Source: Streptomyces sp. NBC_00234 (lineage in GTDB: Bacteria > Actinomycetota > Actinomycetes > Streptomycetales > Streptomycetaceae). Taken from it: 64,000 bases of DNA. Shown here one piece after another: positions 18,015 through 25,642 of the stretch; within the stretch, counting starts at the first letter, position 1, and every line of letters starts with the position of its first letter. The stretch covers positions 3,844,001 through 3,908,000 of the forward strand of contig NZ_CP108101.1 of the NCBI RefSeq assembly GCF_036195325.1. Reading direction: 5' to 3'. Under the pieces are notes generated by a model. It was not told the origin of the DNA, searched no databases, and saw nothing but the letters and a program-made list of their open reading frames with translations. Position numbers and translations under genes: made by a program.

Positions 18015-18265
18015 GCGCCGGACTCGTTCTTCGGAGCGATGTCCCATGCCAGGTCGGGTGGCACCACCGAGTCGGTACCCGCATCGGTCGTCCCGGCCGG
18101 TGCGCTGTCCCACGCCAGATCCGGCGGCGGCGCGGCCTGAGCGTACGAGTCCACCACCCCCGTGGACCCACCTCCCCAAGCCGGACCCAGGGCACCCATC
18201 GCCCCGAACGTCAGCCCGGCGGAGAAGGCCGCAGCAAGCGCCGAGCGAAGCATTTTGTTACCCAT
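18011..18265 (-). CDS. Secreted small peptide with two PPDLAWD repeats
   Basis: An 84-residue precursor. Residues 1-30 look like a Sec signal peptide (basic MGNKMLRS, hydrophobic LAAAFSAGLTFGAMGALG). The mature part carries two copies of PPDLAWD(S/I)AP, at residues 47-56 and 69-78, 22 residues apart. It has no cysteine and no known domain. GAGGA lies 11 bases before the ATG (18263-18265). It is divergent from a LuxR-type regulator and co-translated with the Rieske-like gene. Possible roles are an extracellular signal, a modified peptide precursor or a spore-surface peptide. Nothing in the sequence decides between them. Confidence 0.7.
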   Translation of the reverse strand: MGNKMLRSALAAAFSAGLTFGAMGALGPAWGGGSTGVVDSYAQAAPPPDLAWDSAPAGTTDAGTDSVVPPDLAWDIAPKNESGA

Positions 18266-18351
18266 AGTTGGCTTCGTCCTCACTTCCAAGGTTTCCTCTC
18301 CCCCGCATGACAAGACGATTGCTCATCCAGGCACGTCAATGCCACAGAACC

Positions 18352-18384
18352 GATGCATCATGTTCCTGCTGATGCATGTTCCTG
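18352..18384. promoter_or_regulatory. Direct repeats in the divergent promoter region
   Basis: GATGCATCATGTTCCTG (18352-18368) is followed by GATGCATGTTCCTG (18371-18384); both contain the ATGCAT palindrome and TGTTCCTG. They lie between the DLAWD peptide gene and the first LuxR-type gene and partly overlap its alternative ATG. A regulator binding site is inferred. Confidence 0.45.
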
Positions 18385-18396
18385 GGGGGTGGAGAA

Positions 18397-19380
18397 TTGA
18401 CCATAAACGGCACTAACACGACACATCCACACCCTGTGAGTGCTCTGTGCGACGAGGGAGCGCGGCTGTACGCCAGCGCCCTCAGTGTGGGCAAGATCGC
18501 CCGTGCCGAAGTAGGACTCGCTCCCTGCCTGCTGGAATTCGCCCTGCTGCACCCCGACCCCGACGACGCCACCTGGCTCCGTCCCGTGCCACCCTCCGCG
18601 GCACTCACCCAGCGGCTCCACCCCATCGAGCGGGAGATCCAGGACCGGAGGCGCCTCTCGGTCGAGCTCACCGAGGCGTTCGAGCCGTTCATGGCCATCA
18701 GCGCCCAGACGCCGCCGATCACGCACGCGATCACTGTGCTCGAAGGCATCGACCGCATCAACGCGTCCATCGAGCTGGCTCTGACCGAATGCCGCTCGGA
18801 AGTCCTCACGATCCAGCCCGGCGGCGGACGCAGCGAGGACGCGCTCAACACCGCCCTGGAACGCGGCAGCATGCTCACCGAACGCGGAGTGAGCATGCGC
18901 ACCCTCTATCAGCACACCGTCCGCCACAGCCACGGCACGCTCAACTACGCGGCCCGCATGGCTGAGGGGAAGGTGGAGATCCGCACGCTCGAAGAGCTCA
19001 TAGAACGACTCATGATCTTCGATCGCACAGTCGCCTTCATACCCGCCACCGATGACCGCCGGGTGGCACTGGAACTGAGGCATCCCGGCATCGTCGAATA
19101 CCTCGTCAAGGTCTTCGACCAATTCTGGCAACGCGCCGTCCCTCTCCAGGAACCCATCCCTTACGACCCCAGCCCTGAAGGCATATCCGGGGTCCAGCAC
19201 TCCATCGCTAAACTGCTCATCGAAGGCCATGTCGACGAGGCGATCGCCCGGCGGCTGGGAATGAACGTACGCACGTGTCGCTCCCACATCGCCAAGCTCA
19301 GCACCGCCCTCGGCAGCAACAGCCGTGCGCAACTCGGCTACTTGATCGCCCGGTCAGGAATCCTCGACCAGGATTCCTGA
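18397..19380 (+). CDS. LuxR-C-terminal HTH regulator with TrmB-like sensor region (paralogue 1)
   Basis: About 327 residues. The last 65 residues are a LuxR/GerE-type helix-turn-helix (LLIEGHVDEAIARRLGMNVRTCRSHIAKL). The first part has a short winged-helix-like segment, and the middle (about 120-240) resembles the TrmB/phospholipase-D-like effector domain, with the VLTIQPGG, RTLYQHTV and MIFDRTVAFIP segments. No receiver domain or phosphoacceptor Asp is seen. The TTG at 18397 is preferred as start because a GGGGGG tract precedes it at the same spacing as in the paralogue at 19565; an in-frame ATG at 18376 has no ribosome site. Divergent from the DLAWD peptide gene, it is a candidate sensor for that peptide. 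Confidence 0.8.
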   Translation: MTINGTNTTHPHPVSALCDEGARLYASALSVGKIARAEVGLAPCLLEFALLHPDPDDATWLRPVPPSAALTQRLHPIEREIQDRRRLSVELTEAFEPFMAISAQTPPITHAITVLEGIDRINASIELALTECRSEVLTIQPGGGRSEDALNTALERGSMLTERGVSMRTLYQHTVRHSHGTLNYAARMAEGKVEIRTLEELIERLMIFDRTVAFIPATDDRRVALELRHPGIVEYLVKVFDQFWQRAVPLQEPIPYDPSPEGISGVQHSIAKLLIEGHVDEAIARRLGMNVRTCRSHIAKLSTALGSNSRAQLGYLIARSGILDQDS

Positions 19381-19564
19381 CCGTCGGCGCCTCCAGCGTC
19401 CCCCACCCAGGGCCGGAAGGTGCGACCGCACAACGGGGGAGAGCACGGCCGCACCCTGTTCCATCAGGGAAGTTCCCGGCTCCCCCGACTCGTCCACACT
19501 CTCCCGACAGCCACGCTTCCACCACCGTCATCTTGTTGCACTGCAAAAAGTGGGGGGCCCGCAA

Positions 19565-20557
19565 ATGGATACGGAAACGGCAAACGAAGCTCATTCGCAT
19601 GGGAACAGGGAACTCTGCGCCCCGGCAATCCGGCTGTACGAGGAAGCCCTCCGCAAGGGACGCATCGCCCGCTCCGAACTCGCCCCCGCGCCGTGCCTCG
19701 TCGAGATGGCCCTGCTCCATCCCGATCCGCGGGACGACGCCTGGATGCGCCCCGTTCCTCCGTCCACCGGCCTGGCGCACCTTCTGCAGCCCATCACCCG
19801 GGAAATAGAAGAGCGCGTACAACTCACCGCCGCCCTGAGCAAGTCGCTGGCCCCCCTGGTCGCCGTCGCCACCGAAGACCTCAGCCTCGCGATCACCGTT
19901 CTCGAAGGACCGGACGTGATCCAGGCAGCCCTCAAAGAGGCGACCGCCACGGCCAGGGAGGAAGTCCTGACCGCTCAGCCGGGCAGCAGGCGGCCGTCCG
20001 AGCTGCTCCCGCAGGCGCTGGCCAACGCCCAGACCGCCATCGACCACGGCGCCCGGCTCCGACACATCTACCAGCACCCGGCCCGCTACAGCACCGCTGT
20101 CAGGGACTACCTGGAACAGGTTCCGTCCGACCACCTGAAGGTCCGCACCACCGAACGTACCGTCGACCGGTTGATCATCTTTGACCGTCAGGTGGCGTTC
20201 ATCCCCGCCACACCCGACCGCAACGCGGCCCTGGAAATACGCAACCCCGCGATAGTCCGCTACCTGATCCAGGTCTACGAAATGCTCTGGGAACAGGCCA
20301 TCCCCTTCACGGAACAGCTTCCGACAGCCGCCCCCGGCATCCCCGTCACCGCCGTCCAGCACAGCATCGCCCGGCTGCTCGTCGAAGGGCACGTCGACGA
20401 CATCGTGGCCCGGAAGCTCGGCATCAGCGTCCGTACCTGCCGCGCCCACATCGCCAAACTCATGCAGGCACTCGGCGCATCGAGCCGGACCCATCTGGGC
20501 GCGCTGCTCGTGCAGTCCGGCCTGGTCGACCTCGACGGCCCGCACTCCGTCCGGTAA
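19565..20557 (+). CDS. LuxR-C-terminal HTH regulator with TrmB-like sensor region (paralogue 2)
   Basis: A 330-residue paralogue of the preceding gene, alike over its whole length (shared blocks include LYEEALRKGRIARSEL, VEMALLHPDPRDDAW, IYQHPARYS, RLIIFDRQVAFIPATPD and the HTH LLVEGHVDDIVARKLGISV). The ATG at 19565 follows GTGGGGGG by seven bases. About 180 bases separate it from the first copy, with no clear terminator, so the pair may be partly co-transcribed. The duplication suggests two related effectors or heteromeric regulation. The sensor ligand is unknown. Convergent with the hypothetical gene at 20633. Confidence 0.8.
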   Translation: MDTETANEAHSHGNRELCAPAIRLYEEALRKGRIARSELAPAPCLVEMALLHPDPRDDAWMRPVPPSTGLAHLLQPITREIEERVQLTAALSKSLAPLVAVATEDLSLAITVLEGPDVIQAALKEATATAREEVLTAQPGSRRPSELLPQALANAQTAIDHGARLRHIYQHPARYSTAVRDYLEQVPSDHLKVRTTERTVDRLIIFDRQVAFIPATPDRNAALEIRNPAIVRYLIQVYEMLWEQAIPFTEQLPTAAPGIPVTAVQHSIARLLVEGHVDDIVARKLGISVRTCRAHIAKLMQALGASSRTHLGALLVQSGLVDLDGPHSVR

Positions 20558-20632
20558 GTCACGTCCGGTCAACCCGTAGGCCCAGCCCGGCCCGGACCCG
20601 CCTCCCCGCCCCGTTCCACCACCCCCGCCCAC

Positions 20633-21061
20633 TCATCCGTCGTCACCATGGCCCCGCGCCGGCCGGCCGCGCGGGCGGTGTGGCATCAGTTCGCGGACGG
20701 TCGCGTCACCCGCGCCCACGATCGGCAGAGGCTGGGGCGAGTCGTCCCCGTCCGGCTGGTCCGGGAACTGGATCAACCGGCCGGACGGGGTGGTTCGGCC
20801 CTCCGCTTCGGGGCGGCCCTCGGCATCGGGGTGGCCCGCCATTCCGGCGCGCTGCGGATCGGCGGCGTGGGCGTGTTCTTCCCAGCCCCTGCGGTACCAG
20901 AGGACCTGATCCCGCTCGGCCTCTTCGTCGGTCAGGATGCGAATGCCTGCGGCGCCCGCCTTCTGGACCTTGTGGCCGAGTTCGATCAGTAAGGCGCCCA
21001 CCAGCCGCGCCATACGCTCCTCTTCGGCCGGATCACCGACGACGCCCCCCTCGTTCTCCAT
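20633..21061 (-). CDS. Hypothetical protein downstream of an XRE regulator
   Basis: A 142-residue soluble protein. The first 65 residues are helical and charged (EEERMARLVGALLIELGHKVQ, then LTDEEAERDQVLWYRRGWEEH); the remainder is Pro/Gly/Asp-rich, probably disordered. ATG at 21059-21061 has GAGGGAG seven bases upstream. It lies 42 bases after the XRE-type regulator gene on the same strand, so the two form an operon. No family recognised; the pairing suggests a partner or effector of the regulator controlling the neighbouring phage-tail module. Confidence 0.65.
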   Translation of the reverse strand: MENEGGVVGDPAEEERMARLVGALLIELGHKVQKAGAAGIRILTDEEAERDQVLWYRRGWEEHAHAADPQRAGMAGHPDAEGRPEAEGRTTPSGRLIQFPDQPDGDDSPQPLPIVGAGDATVRELMPHRPRGRPARGHGDDG

Positions 21062-21103
21062 CCGCGCACTCCCTCACGTGCCCCCTCAGGGCTGCCTCGT
21101 CTC

Positions 21104-21574
21104 CTACCTACCTTCTGGTAGGAACTGCGCCGCGACCTTCACAAACATCTCTCGCAGTTCAGGGGGCACCCCCATTCTCCGCGCGGCTTCCTCCGGACTC
21201 AGCAGCAGGGAGTCCTCGCCCGGAATCACCCGTCGCACGGCGACGACAGGCAGATCCTCCTCCGTCAGCCGCCCGGACCGGATCAACATGTCGCGCAGCG
21301 GCACACCGAGCACCCCTGCCAGACGCCGCATGGTCTCCAGGTCCGGCATGCTCTGCCGCTGGAGCAGTCGGCTCACGGCGGCCCGATGCACACCCGCGTC
21401 ATCGGCGAGCCGGGACTTGCCGCCGCCGCGGGGGCTGTCGATGTCGTACCCCCTGCCGCGCATCAACTCCTCGACCCAGGAGGCAAATTCCTCAAGTCCG
21501 ACCGCTCGGTTCCGGCCACCGTCGACGCGCCGGCTCTGATCGTTGTGGGCACCTGCCCACGAGTTTGACCCCAT
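21104..21574 (-). CDS. XRE-family helix-turn-helix regulator
   Basis: A 156-residue protein. The HTH is at about residues 40-95: GLEEFASWVEELM, SRLADDAGVHRAAVSRLLQRQSMPDLETMRRLAGVLG, a Cro/C1-type pattern. The C-terminal part (RRVIPGEDSLLLSPEEAARRMG and PPELREMFVKVAAQFLP) is helical and may dimerise. The ATG at 21572-21574 was chosen; a longer reading to 21625 is possible. It is divergent from the WhiB-like gene and sits at the head of the tail module, a position typical of phage repressors, so repression of the module is a reasonable inference. Confidence 0.82.
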   Translation of the reverse strand: MGSNSWAGAHNDQSRRVDGGRNRAVGLEEFASWVEELMRGRGYDIDSPRGGGKSRLADDAGVHRAAVSRLLQRQSMPDLETMRRLAGVLGVPLRDMLIRSGRLTEEDLPVVAVRRVIPGEDSLLLSPEEAARRMGVPPELREMFVKVAAQFLPEGR

Positions 21575-21869
21575 CGTGTCGCTCTCCCCTCGTCGCGGGG
21601 GACAGCGTACCGACCGCGCACGCACCTACATGTGTGCGCGCTCGCGCGTTGTTGTGGAGATGTCGTCAACATGCCTCCAAATCAAGCCACTTGACCCGTC
21701 GTCGGCGCCTCCCGAACGGACTGCAGTCGCTTGCGCACGCGCTCGCACCATGTAACTCTGATCACGCGTTCGCAATTCTCGAACGCATGTTCCCATACGT
21801 GGGGAGGGGTTGCACGTGACTGCACCGACGACAGTGTTCTCAACCGCCTTGACCATTGGTTTCTCTCGT

Positions 21870-22097
21870 ATGACCGATGAACTGGACTGGCGCAGAGAAG
21901 CCGCCTGCGCTCACCTTTCACAGGATTCCGTCTTCGCCAAGGTGCTCTCCGAGGCGGAACCGGCATTGCGCGCCTGCAATCAATGCGTGATCCGGAGGGA
22001 GTGCGAGGCCGTCGTGGACCCCGAGCGCACCTGGTTCGACGGCGTCAGCGGCGGTCGGCTCTGGCGCAACGGCCGCGAGGTCGGTCGGGTCTCGTGA
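21870..22097 (+). CDS. WhiB-like (Wbl) iron-sulfur transcription factor
   Basis: A 75-residue protein with four cysteines at 13, 36, 39 and 45, the Wbl C-xn-C-x2-C-x5-C pattern for a 4Fe-4S cluster, after the W7 / AAC13 start. The usual G(V/I)WGG turn reads GVSGG here (58-62), followed by a basic RLWRNGREVG tail. Wbl proteins bind sigma factors and redirect transcription in sporulation and redox responses; actinophages carry their own. ATG at 21870. It overlaps the next gene by four bases and starts a three-gene run ending in a strong terminator. Confidence 0.85.
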   Translation: MTDELDWRREAACAHLSQDSVFAKVLSEAEPALRACNQCVIRRECEAVVDPERTWFDGVSGGRLWRNGREVGRVS

Positions 22098-22609
22098 CTA
22101 CCGACGGCGGCAGCGCCCTGTGGATAGCCTCGCTCGCGCGACGCTTCCCCGAACTTCTGGAAGAACTCGTTCCCGGCACCGGGGGCGGTCTGCGTGAGCG
22201 CCGCGGCGGCGGGCGGACCGCCGGTACGACTGCGCCGGTGCGGCTTTACGTGTCGGATGCCATCCGCGACATCACCGACGGAGTGGTGGAACTGGAAGAA
22301 GCCGTACGGGACCGGCTCGGCCTGCGCCGTCTCGCAGCGGCTCCCGTACCCGCACGGCTCCGACGGATCGCCGGACTCCTCGAGGAGATCGGCCGCCACC
22401 CGGACCTCGCGGCGCATGTGGAGGACGAAGTCCGCCGGATGGCCCGGCGTTGCGCACGCGCCCTGGGCGACCCCGAGCAACTGGTGCATGTCGCGGGACG
22501 GTGCCCGGCCTGCGATTCCGTATCCCTGCGGGCCTTCCCCGAACGGGCGATGGTGATGTGCGTCAACCCTGCCTGCCGTCGCGCTCTGCAGGAGGCCGAG
22601 GTCACATGA
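22094..22609 (+). CDS. Zinc-ribbon protein of the tail-module regulatory operon
   Basis: A 171-residue soluble protein beginning at a GTG that overlaps the wbl stop. The N-terminal 130 residues are helical and Arg-rich. A C-terminal four-cysteine ribbon, CPACDSVSLRAFPERAMVMC followed by VNPAC, should bind zinc. No catalytic motif is seen. Its stop overlaps the ATG of the following HTH gene, so wbl, this gene and the HTH gene are translationally coupled. Function unknown; a nucleic-acid-binding accessory regulator is the likeliest guess. Confidence 0.72.
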   Translation: MTTDGGSALWIASLARRFPELLEELVPGTGGGLRERRGGGRTAGTTAPVRLYVSDAIRDITDGVVELEEAVRDRLGLRRLAAAPVPARLRRIAGLLEEIGRHPDLAAHVEDEVRRMARRCARALGDPEQLVHVAGRCPACDSVSLRAFPERAMVMCVNPACRRALQEAEVT

Positions 22610-22797
22610 ACACAAGACTGATCTCGGGCGATCTCGCCGCTGCAGAGGTGACGGTGTCACCCGCAACCATCCGCAAGTGGGTCCAGCTCGGCCACCTCAC
22701 TGCAGCGGGCCGGCAAGGGCGACGGCTGCTCTACCGCCTTGAGGACGTCTTCGCCGCCGAGCGGGCCGTACGCCGCGGATACGCCACGGGCAGCTGA
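22606..22797 (+). CDS. Small MerR/excisionase-type HTH protein
   Basis: A 63-residue protein, nearly all helix-turn-helix with wing: LAAAEVTVSPATIRKWVQLGHL, then GRQGRRLLYRLEDVFAAERAVRR, the MerR N-terminal/HTH_17 pattern found in excisionases and phage regulators. ATG at 22606 overlaps the previous stop. A perfect terminator follows 13 bases after the stop codon, closing the regulatory operon before the tail genes. No integrase is near, so a regulatory rather than an excision role is likely. Confidence 0.78.
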   Translation: MNTRLISGDLAAAEVTVSPATIRKWVQLGHLTAAGRQGRRLLYRLEDVFAAERAVRRGYATGS

Positions 22798-22810
22798 GAG
22801 CAGAACCGGA

Positions 22811-22849
22811 AGCAGAGGGTCCCACCGGAAGCCGGTGGGACCCTCTGCT
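22811..22849 (+). terminator. Terminator of the wbl operon
   Basis: Perfect 18-bp stem (22811-22828 with 22832-22849) with a three-base loop. It separates the regulatory genes from the structural tail genes, so the latter need their own promoter in about 22850-23058. Confidence 0.88.
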
Positions 22850-23058
22850 GTTGGCCTCCAGAGACCCCAACGCCCCTTTAAATCCAGCGAGTTGCGGGAT
22901 CCGTGTACGTCGATCACACTTGGCGAAGCGGCAGAGCTGCGCCCCTCACCGGGGCGGCGGACCTGCCGCTTTGTGTTGCCCGGAATCCCACTCCCCTGGG
23001 TCGCGACCGGTCCGCACGATCCGCTTCACTCACCCGCCCAACCGAAGGGAGCGTCCAT

Positions 23059-23460
23059 GTGAGCGTCTTGAACTTTCCCGATGTGGAACGGCTCGTCGTC
23101 GATTTCCTCAAGGACCGGCCCGAGCTGGCCGGCACCGTGGTCGACAACCGCCCGCCCGCCGGGTTCGACGGCACTCAGAAGGCAGTCCTGGTCTCCCGCG
23201 TCGGCGGAGCCTGGCTGGACGACCTCCATCTCGACCAGCCCCTGGTCGACCTGGAGGTGTACGGGCCCGACAAGACCACCGCACACGGTGTGGCGCTCGC
23301 CGCCCGCGCCGGTGTCCTGGAACTGATCGGCACGACGTACGGCACGGCCGTCGTCACCGACGTCAAGGAGGCGGACGGCCCGCGTTGGCTGCCCGACTAC
23401 AACCGGCCGGCCGGCAACCGGTACCTCGCCACGGTCCGGCTGTCGATCCGTCCCGCCTGA
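23059..23460 (+). CDS. Phage tail terminator / completion protein
   Basis: A 133-residue alpha/beta protein like siphophage tail completion (gpU / DUF3168-like) subunits: helix VERLVVDFLKDRPEL, strand AVLVSRVGG, DQPLVDLEVYGPDKTTAHG and a terminal helix-strand with RYLATVRLSIRP. In phages it caps the tube and meets the neck. The GTG at 23059 follows AAGGGAG by seven bases; upstream in-frame starts have no such site. It is first in the structural run and directly precedes the tube gene, the standard order. Confidence 0.75.
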   Translation: MSVLNFPDVERLVVDFLKDRPELAGTVVDNRPPAGFDGTQKAVLVSRVGGAWLDDLHLDQPLVDLEVYGPDKTTAHGVALAARAGVLELIGTTYGTAVVTDVKEADGPRWLPDYNRPAGNRYLATVRLSIRPA

Positions 23461-23541
23461 GCGTCCGTCGCCCCACCCCCACCGAACGAGCCCTGTCCAC
23501 GCGGCAGGGCTCAGTCATATCCCACTGATCAAGGAGTACAC

Positions 23542-24138
23542 ATGCCCGGCTTCAAGAACAGCGAGGTCCGCATCGCGGGCGCCGGTTCCGTCTGGGTCGC
23601 CCCGGCGGGCACCACCGTGACCGACACCCTCGCAGCGTCGATGACGAGCCCGTGGATCAACCTCGGCTTCACGTCGTCCGACGGCGTGAAGTTCAACAAG
23701 AAGGACAAGAACGACCCGATCGACACCTGGCAGTCGACCGCGCCGGCGCGCTTCATCCTGACCGACCGCGACGTGACGCTGAAGTTCCAGCTGCTCCAGA
23801 TGAGCAAGGACACCTTCCAGTTCTACATGGGTACGGGCAGCACCTCGCTCGTCGCGGCGGGCAGCACTGCCGAGACGACCGCCAAGAAGCTGGAGCTGAC
23901 CGGAGCCCCGGGTGGCCAGGACCAGCGGGCGATCGCCATCGACTTCAAGGACAACAACGGCACCACCGATCTCCGGTACCGCCTCGTCGTCCCGTACGCC
24001 GCGGTGTCGGACGTCGAGGAGCTCTCCCTCGCCCGGACCGGCGCCATCAAGCTCGGCGTCACCGTCACGGCTCTCTCCGGCGACAAGCCGAACGACCCGA
24101 TGGCCACCTGGCTGGTCAGCGACACGGCGCTCGCGTAA
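23542..24138 (+). CDS. Phage tail tube (major tail) protein
   Basis: A 198-residue beta-rich protein: EVRIAGAGSVWVAPAGTTV at the start, WINLGFTSSDGVKF, a middle pair of strands (DVTLKFQLLQM and FQFYMGTG) and LGVTVTALSGDKPNDPMATWLVS at the end. This is the layout of siphophage major tail proteins, which stack as hexamers into the tube. There is no sheath gene next to it, so the tail is non-contractile. ATG at 23542 with AAGGAG upstream. Position between tail terminator and assembly chaperone supports the call. Confidence 0.85.
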   Translation: MPGFKNSEVRIAGAGSVWVAPAGTTVTDTLAASMTSPWINLGFTSSDGVKFNKKDKNDPIDTWQSTAPARFILTDRDVTLKFQLLQMSKDTFQFYMGTGSTSLVAAGSTAETTAKKLELTGAPGGQDQRAIAIDFKDNNGTTDLRYRLVVPYAAVSDVEELSLARTGAIKLGVTVTALSGDKPNDPMATWLVSDTALA

Positions 24139-24219
24139 CCCCTCCCCCGGTGCCCGGCGTGCGCCTTCGGGAGCACGCCGGGCACCCCCTTCCTCCTCAC
24201 CCACGAACTGGAGCCGCAG

Positions 24220-24510
24220 ATGGCCGGATTCAACGTCAACGCCGCACGAGCCCAGCGCCTGGAGGCGCTCGGCCGGGCCTGGACCTTCGACCTCGACTCG
24301 GACTCGTTCGAGCTGCCGACCGAGCTCTCCCGCACGACCGCCCGCAAGCTGCGCGACCTCGACGACAACGACGTCGACGGCCTGCTCCGACTTCTGCTCG
24401 GCGAGCAGCAGTTCACCCGCTTCGAACGGCACGACGTCACGATGCAGGACATCGCGGCGATCCTTGAGGCGTACGGCAAGGAGACCGGGCTCGGCCTGGG
24501 GGAAGACTGA
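24220..24510 (+). CDS. Tail assembly chaperone, short (zero-frame) product
   Basis: A 96-residue protein (gpG-like) that in siphophages coats the tape measure during tail assembly. It starts MAGFNVNAARAQRLEALGRAW and is acidic and helical (RKLRDLDDNDVDGLLRLLLG), ending GLGLGED. The gene lies immediately after the tube gene. A run of five G's sits at 24498-24502, four codons before the stop, and an open -1 frame with chaperone-like character continues for 135 codons, so a longer fusion is expected. Confidence 0.85.
   Translation: MAGFNVNAARAQRLEALGRAWTFDLDSDSFELPTELSRTTARKLRDLDDNDVDGLLRLLLGEQQFTRFERHDVTMQDIAAILEAYGKETGLGLGED
24498..24502 (+). other. Probable -1 ribosomal frameshift site
   Basis: Zero-frame codons are CTG GGG GAA GAC TGA. 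The G run lets tRNA-Gly on GGG slip back one base and still pair with GGG. Reading then continues GGA AGA CTG AGC. The heptamer is not a perfect X XXY YYZ, but the location (end of the short chaperone, before the tape measure) is where tail genes conserve programmed frameshifts. Confidence 0.65.
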
Positions 24511-24908
24511 GCCTCGGCGAGCTCGTCGAAGAGCACGCCGAGGCGCTCGAGGCGGACCTCCTCCGCCACTACGGCGTCGACCTGCTCGACTGGCACCGCG
24601 GCCGGCTCTCGTCGCGCCGGCTCGCGGTGCTGATCCAGCAGCTGCCACGGGACAGCGGCCTCTCACGGGAGTTGAACGGTGAGGTCGCCGACTGGTCAGT
24701 GACCGACTACCTGCTCGCCCACACCGTCGACCAGCTCCAGGAAGCCAACTGGATGTTCGCCACTGTCAATCGGGACGAGGAGTCAGATCCGCTTCCCCGG
24801 CCGGTGCCCGTCCCTCGCCCCCTGACCGATCCCTCCTCTTCGGAGGAAGAGGGACAGACGGAACTCGTGGCGCCCACTGCGAGCGAACTCATGCAGTTCT
24901 TCAACTGA
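24501..24908 (+). CDS. Tail assembly chaperone, -1 frame extension (gpT-like)
   Basis: No good start codon opens this frame near its beginning; it is open from before the slippery G run and reads GRLSLGELVEEHAEALEADL, HYGVDLLDWHRGRLSSRRLA, then LIQQLPRDSGLSRELNG and WSVTDYLLAHTVDQLQEANW. The YGVDLLD-W / RRL-VLIQQLP / DYLLA block is characteristic of actinophage second tail assembly chaperones. With the zero frame it would give a protein of about 229 residues. A GTG at 24627 could start a shorter product but would lose the conserved N-terminal block. The C-terminus is acidic and Pro-rich. Confidence 0.72.
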   Translation, partial: GRLSLGELVEEHAEALEADLLRHYGVDLLDWHRGRLSSRRLAVLIQQLPRDSGLSRELNGEVADWSVTDYLLAHTVDQLQEANWMFATVNRDEESDPLPRPVPVPRPLTDPSSSEEEGQTELVAPTASELMQFFN

Positions 24909-24963
24909 CATGCCAGGATCTCCCTGAGCGCTGGTGACGGATGCACCCGAGGGGGAGAGCCCG

Positions 24964-25539
24964 ATGAGCAAGGGATCATTAGGCGAGTGGTCAGGCTGGT
25001 CGGACAGAGCGATCAGCATTCCGGGAGGCAACGCCGGTGTCCCGACACCACTGGAAATTCATGGAGGGTTCACCTCCAGTTTCGAGGTACAGCCGACCAG
25101 CTCCCGTGCGGGCAACGAGGATTTAGCTCTGGACGCCGTGACCACGTACAGACGCGAACGCTGTCGCATCGTCCTTCCTGCCGCCGCGGACTCTTTCACC
25201 ATCCGCCGTATTCGATTCCATGAACGTGCCGGTGGAATCCATCGCTGGCACGCACGGATACTCGCGCCGGAAACATTCCCCACCCTCCCGCGCCAGGACC
25301 TCACGGGCAGCGGGACAGAAACCTACTTCTATGTCCCGGAACCACGCTACTACGGTGATGTACGCGTCCTTCGCTACGCATTCGAAGACTACGGAAACGT
25401 GATGTACAACCCCGCCGATGGCGGAGAGCCAACAAGAATCCTCACGTCGCACGCCACTCGTGAGGGCGTCCTACGCCTGCCGCATCGTGGATACGTGACG
25501 CTGTCCAGTGACGGAGGGTGGCAGGCGTCCGCCATCTGA
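24964..25539 (+). CDS. Inserted hypothetical protein with a TTA codon (tail-module cargo)
   Basis: A 191-residue protein without recognised domain. It seems beta-rich with many aromatic residues (TETYFYVPEPRYYGDVRVLRYAF) and no signal peptide. GGGGGAGAG lies four bases before the ATG at 24964. GC and codon use are clearly unlike the flanking tail genes, and Leu54 is encoded by TTA (25123-25125), so translation should need the bldA tRNA. A strong intrinsic terminator follows. Siphophages normally have the tape measure right after the chaperone, so this gene is probably an acquired accessory gene (a 'moron'). Function unknown; effector cargo is one possibility. Confidence 0.65.
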   Translation: MSKGSLGEWSGWSDRAISIPGGNAGVPTPLEIHGGFTSSFEVQPTSSRAGNEDLALDAVTTYRRERCRIVLPAAADSFTIRRIRFHERAGGIHRWHARILAPETFPTLPRQDLTGSGTETYFYVPEPRYYGDVRVLRYAFEDYGNVMYNPADGGEPTRILTSHATREGVLRLPHRGYVTLSSDGGWQASAI

Positions 25540-25562
25540 ACCTCCACACGTCCCGATTCCAT

Positions 25563-25598
25563 GGGTGTATGTGCCGATCCTGGCGCATACACCCTTTT
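25563..25598 (+). terminator. Intrinsic terminator inside the tail module
   Basis: A 13-bp stem (25563-25575 with 25582-25594, one G-T pair), six-base loop, followed by TTTT. This is the only classical stem plus T-run terminator seen in the module, 24 bases after the preceding stop. Confidence 0.85.
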
Positions 25599-25642
25599 CC
25601 ATTGCCCGCCCCTTGCGGGCACACCACACGGCGGTGATCTAG

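Noticed and set aside
24627..24908. Independent 93-codon gene
   Set aside because: The GTG start would remove the conserved N-terminal block of the chaperone extension, and the -1 frameshift explains the frame better.
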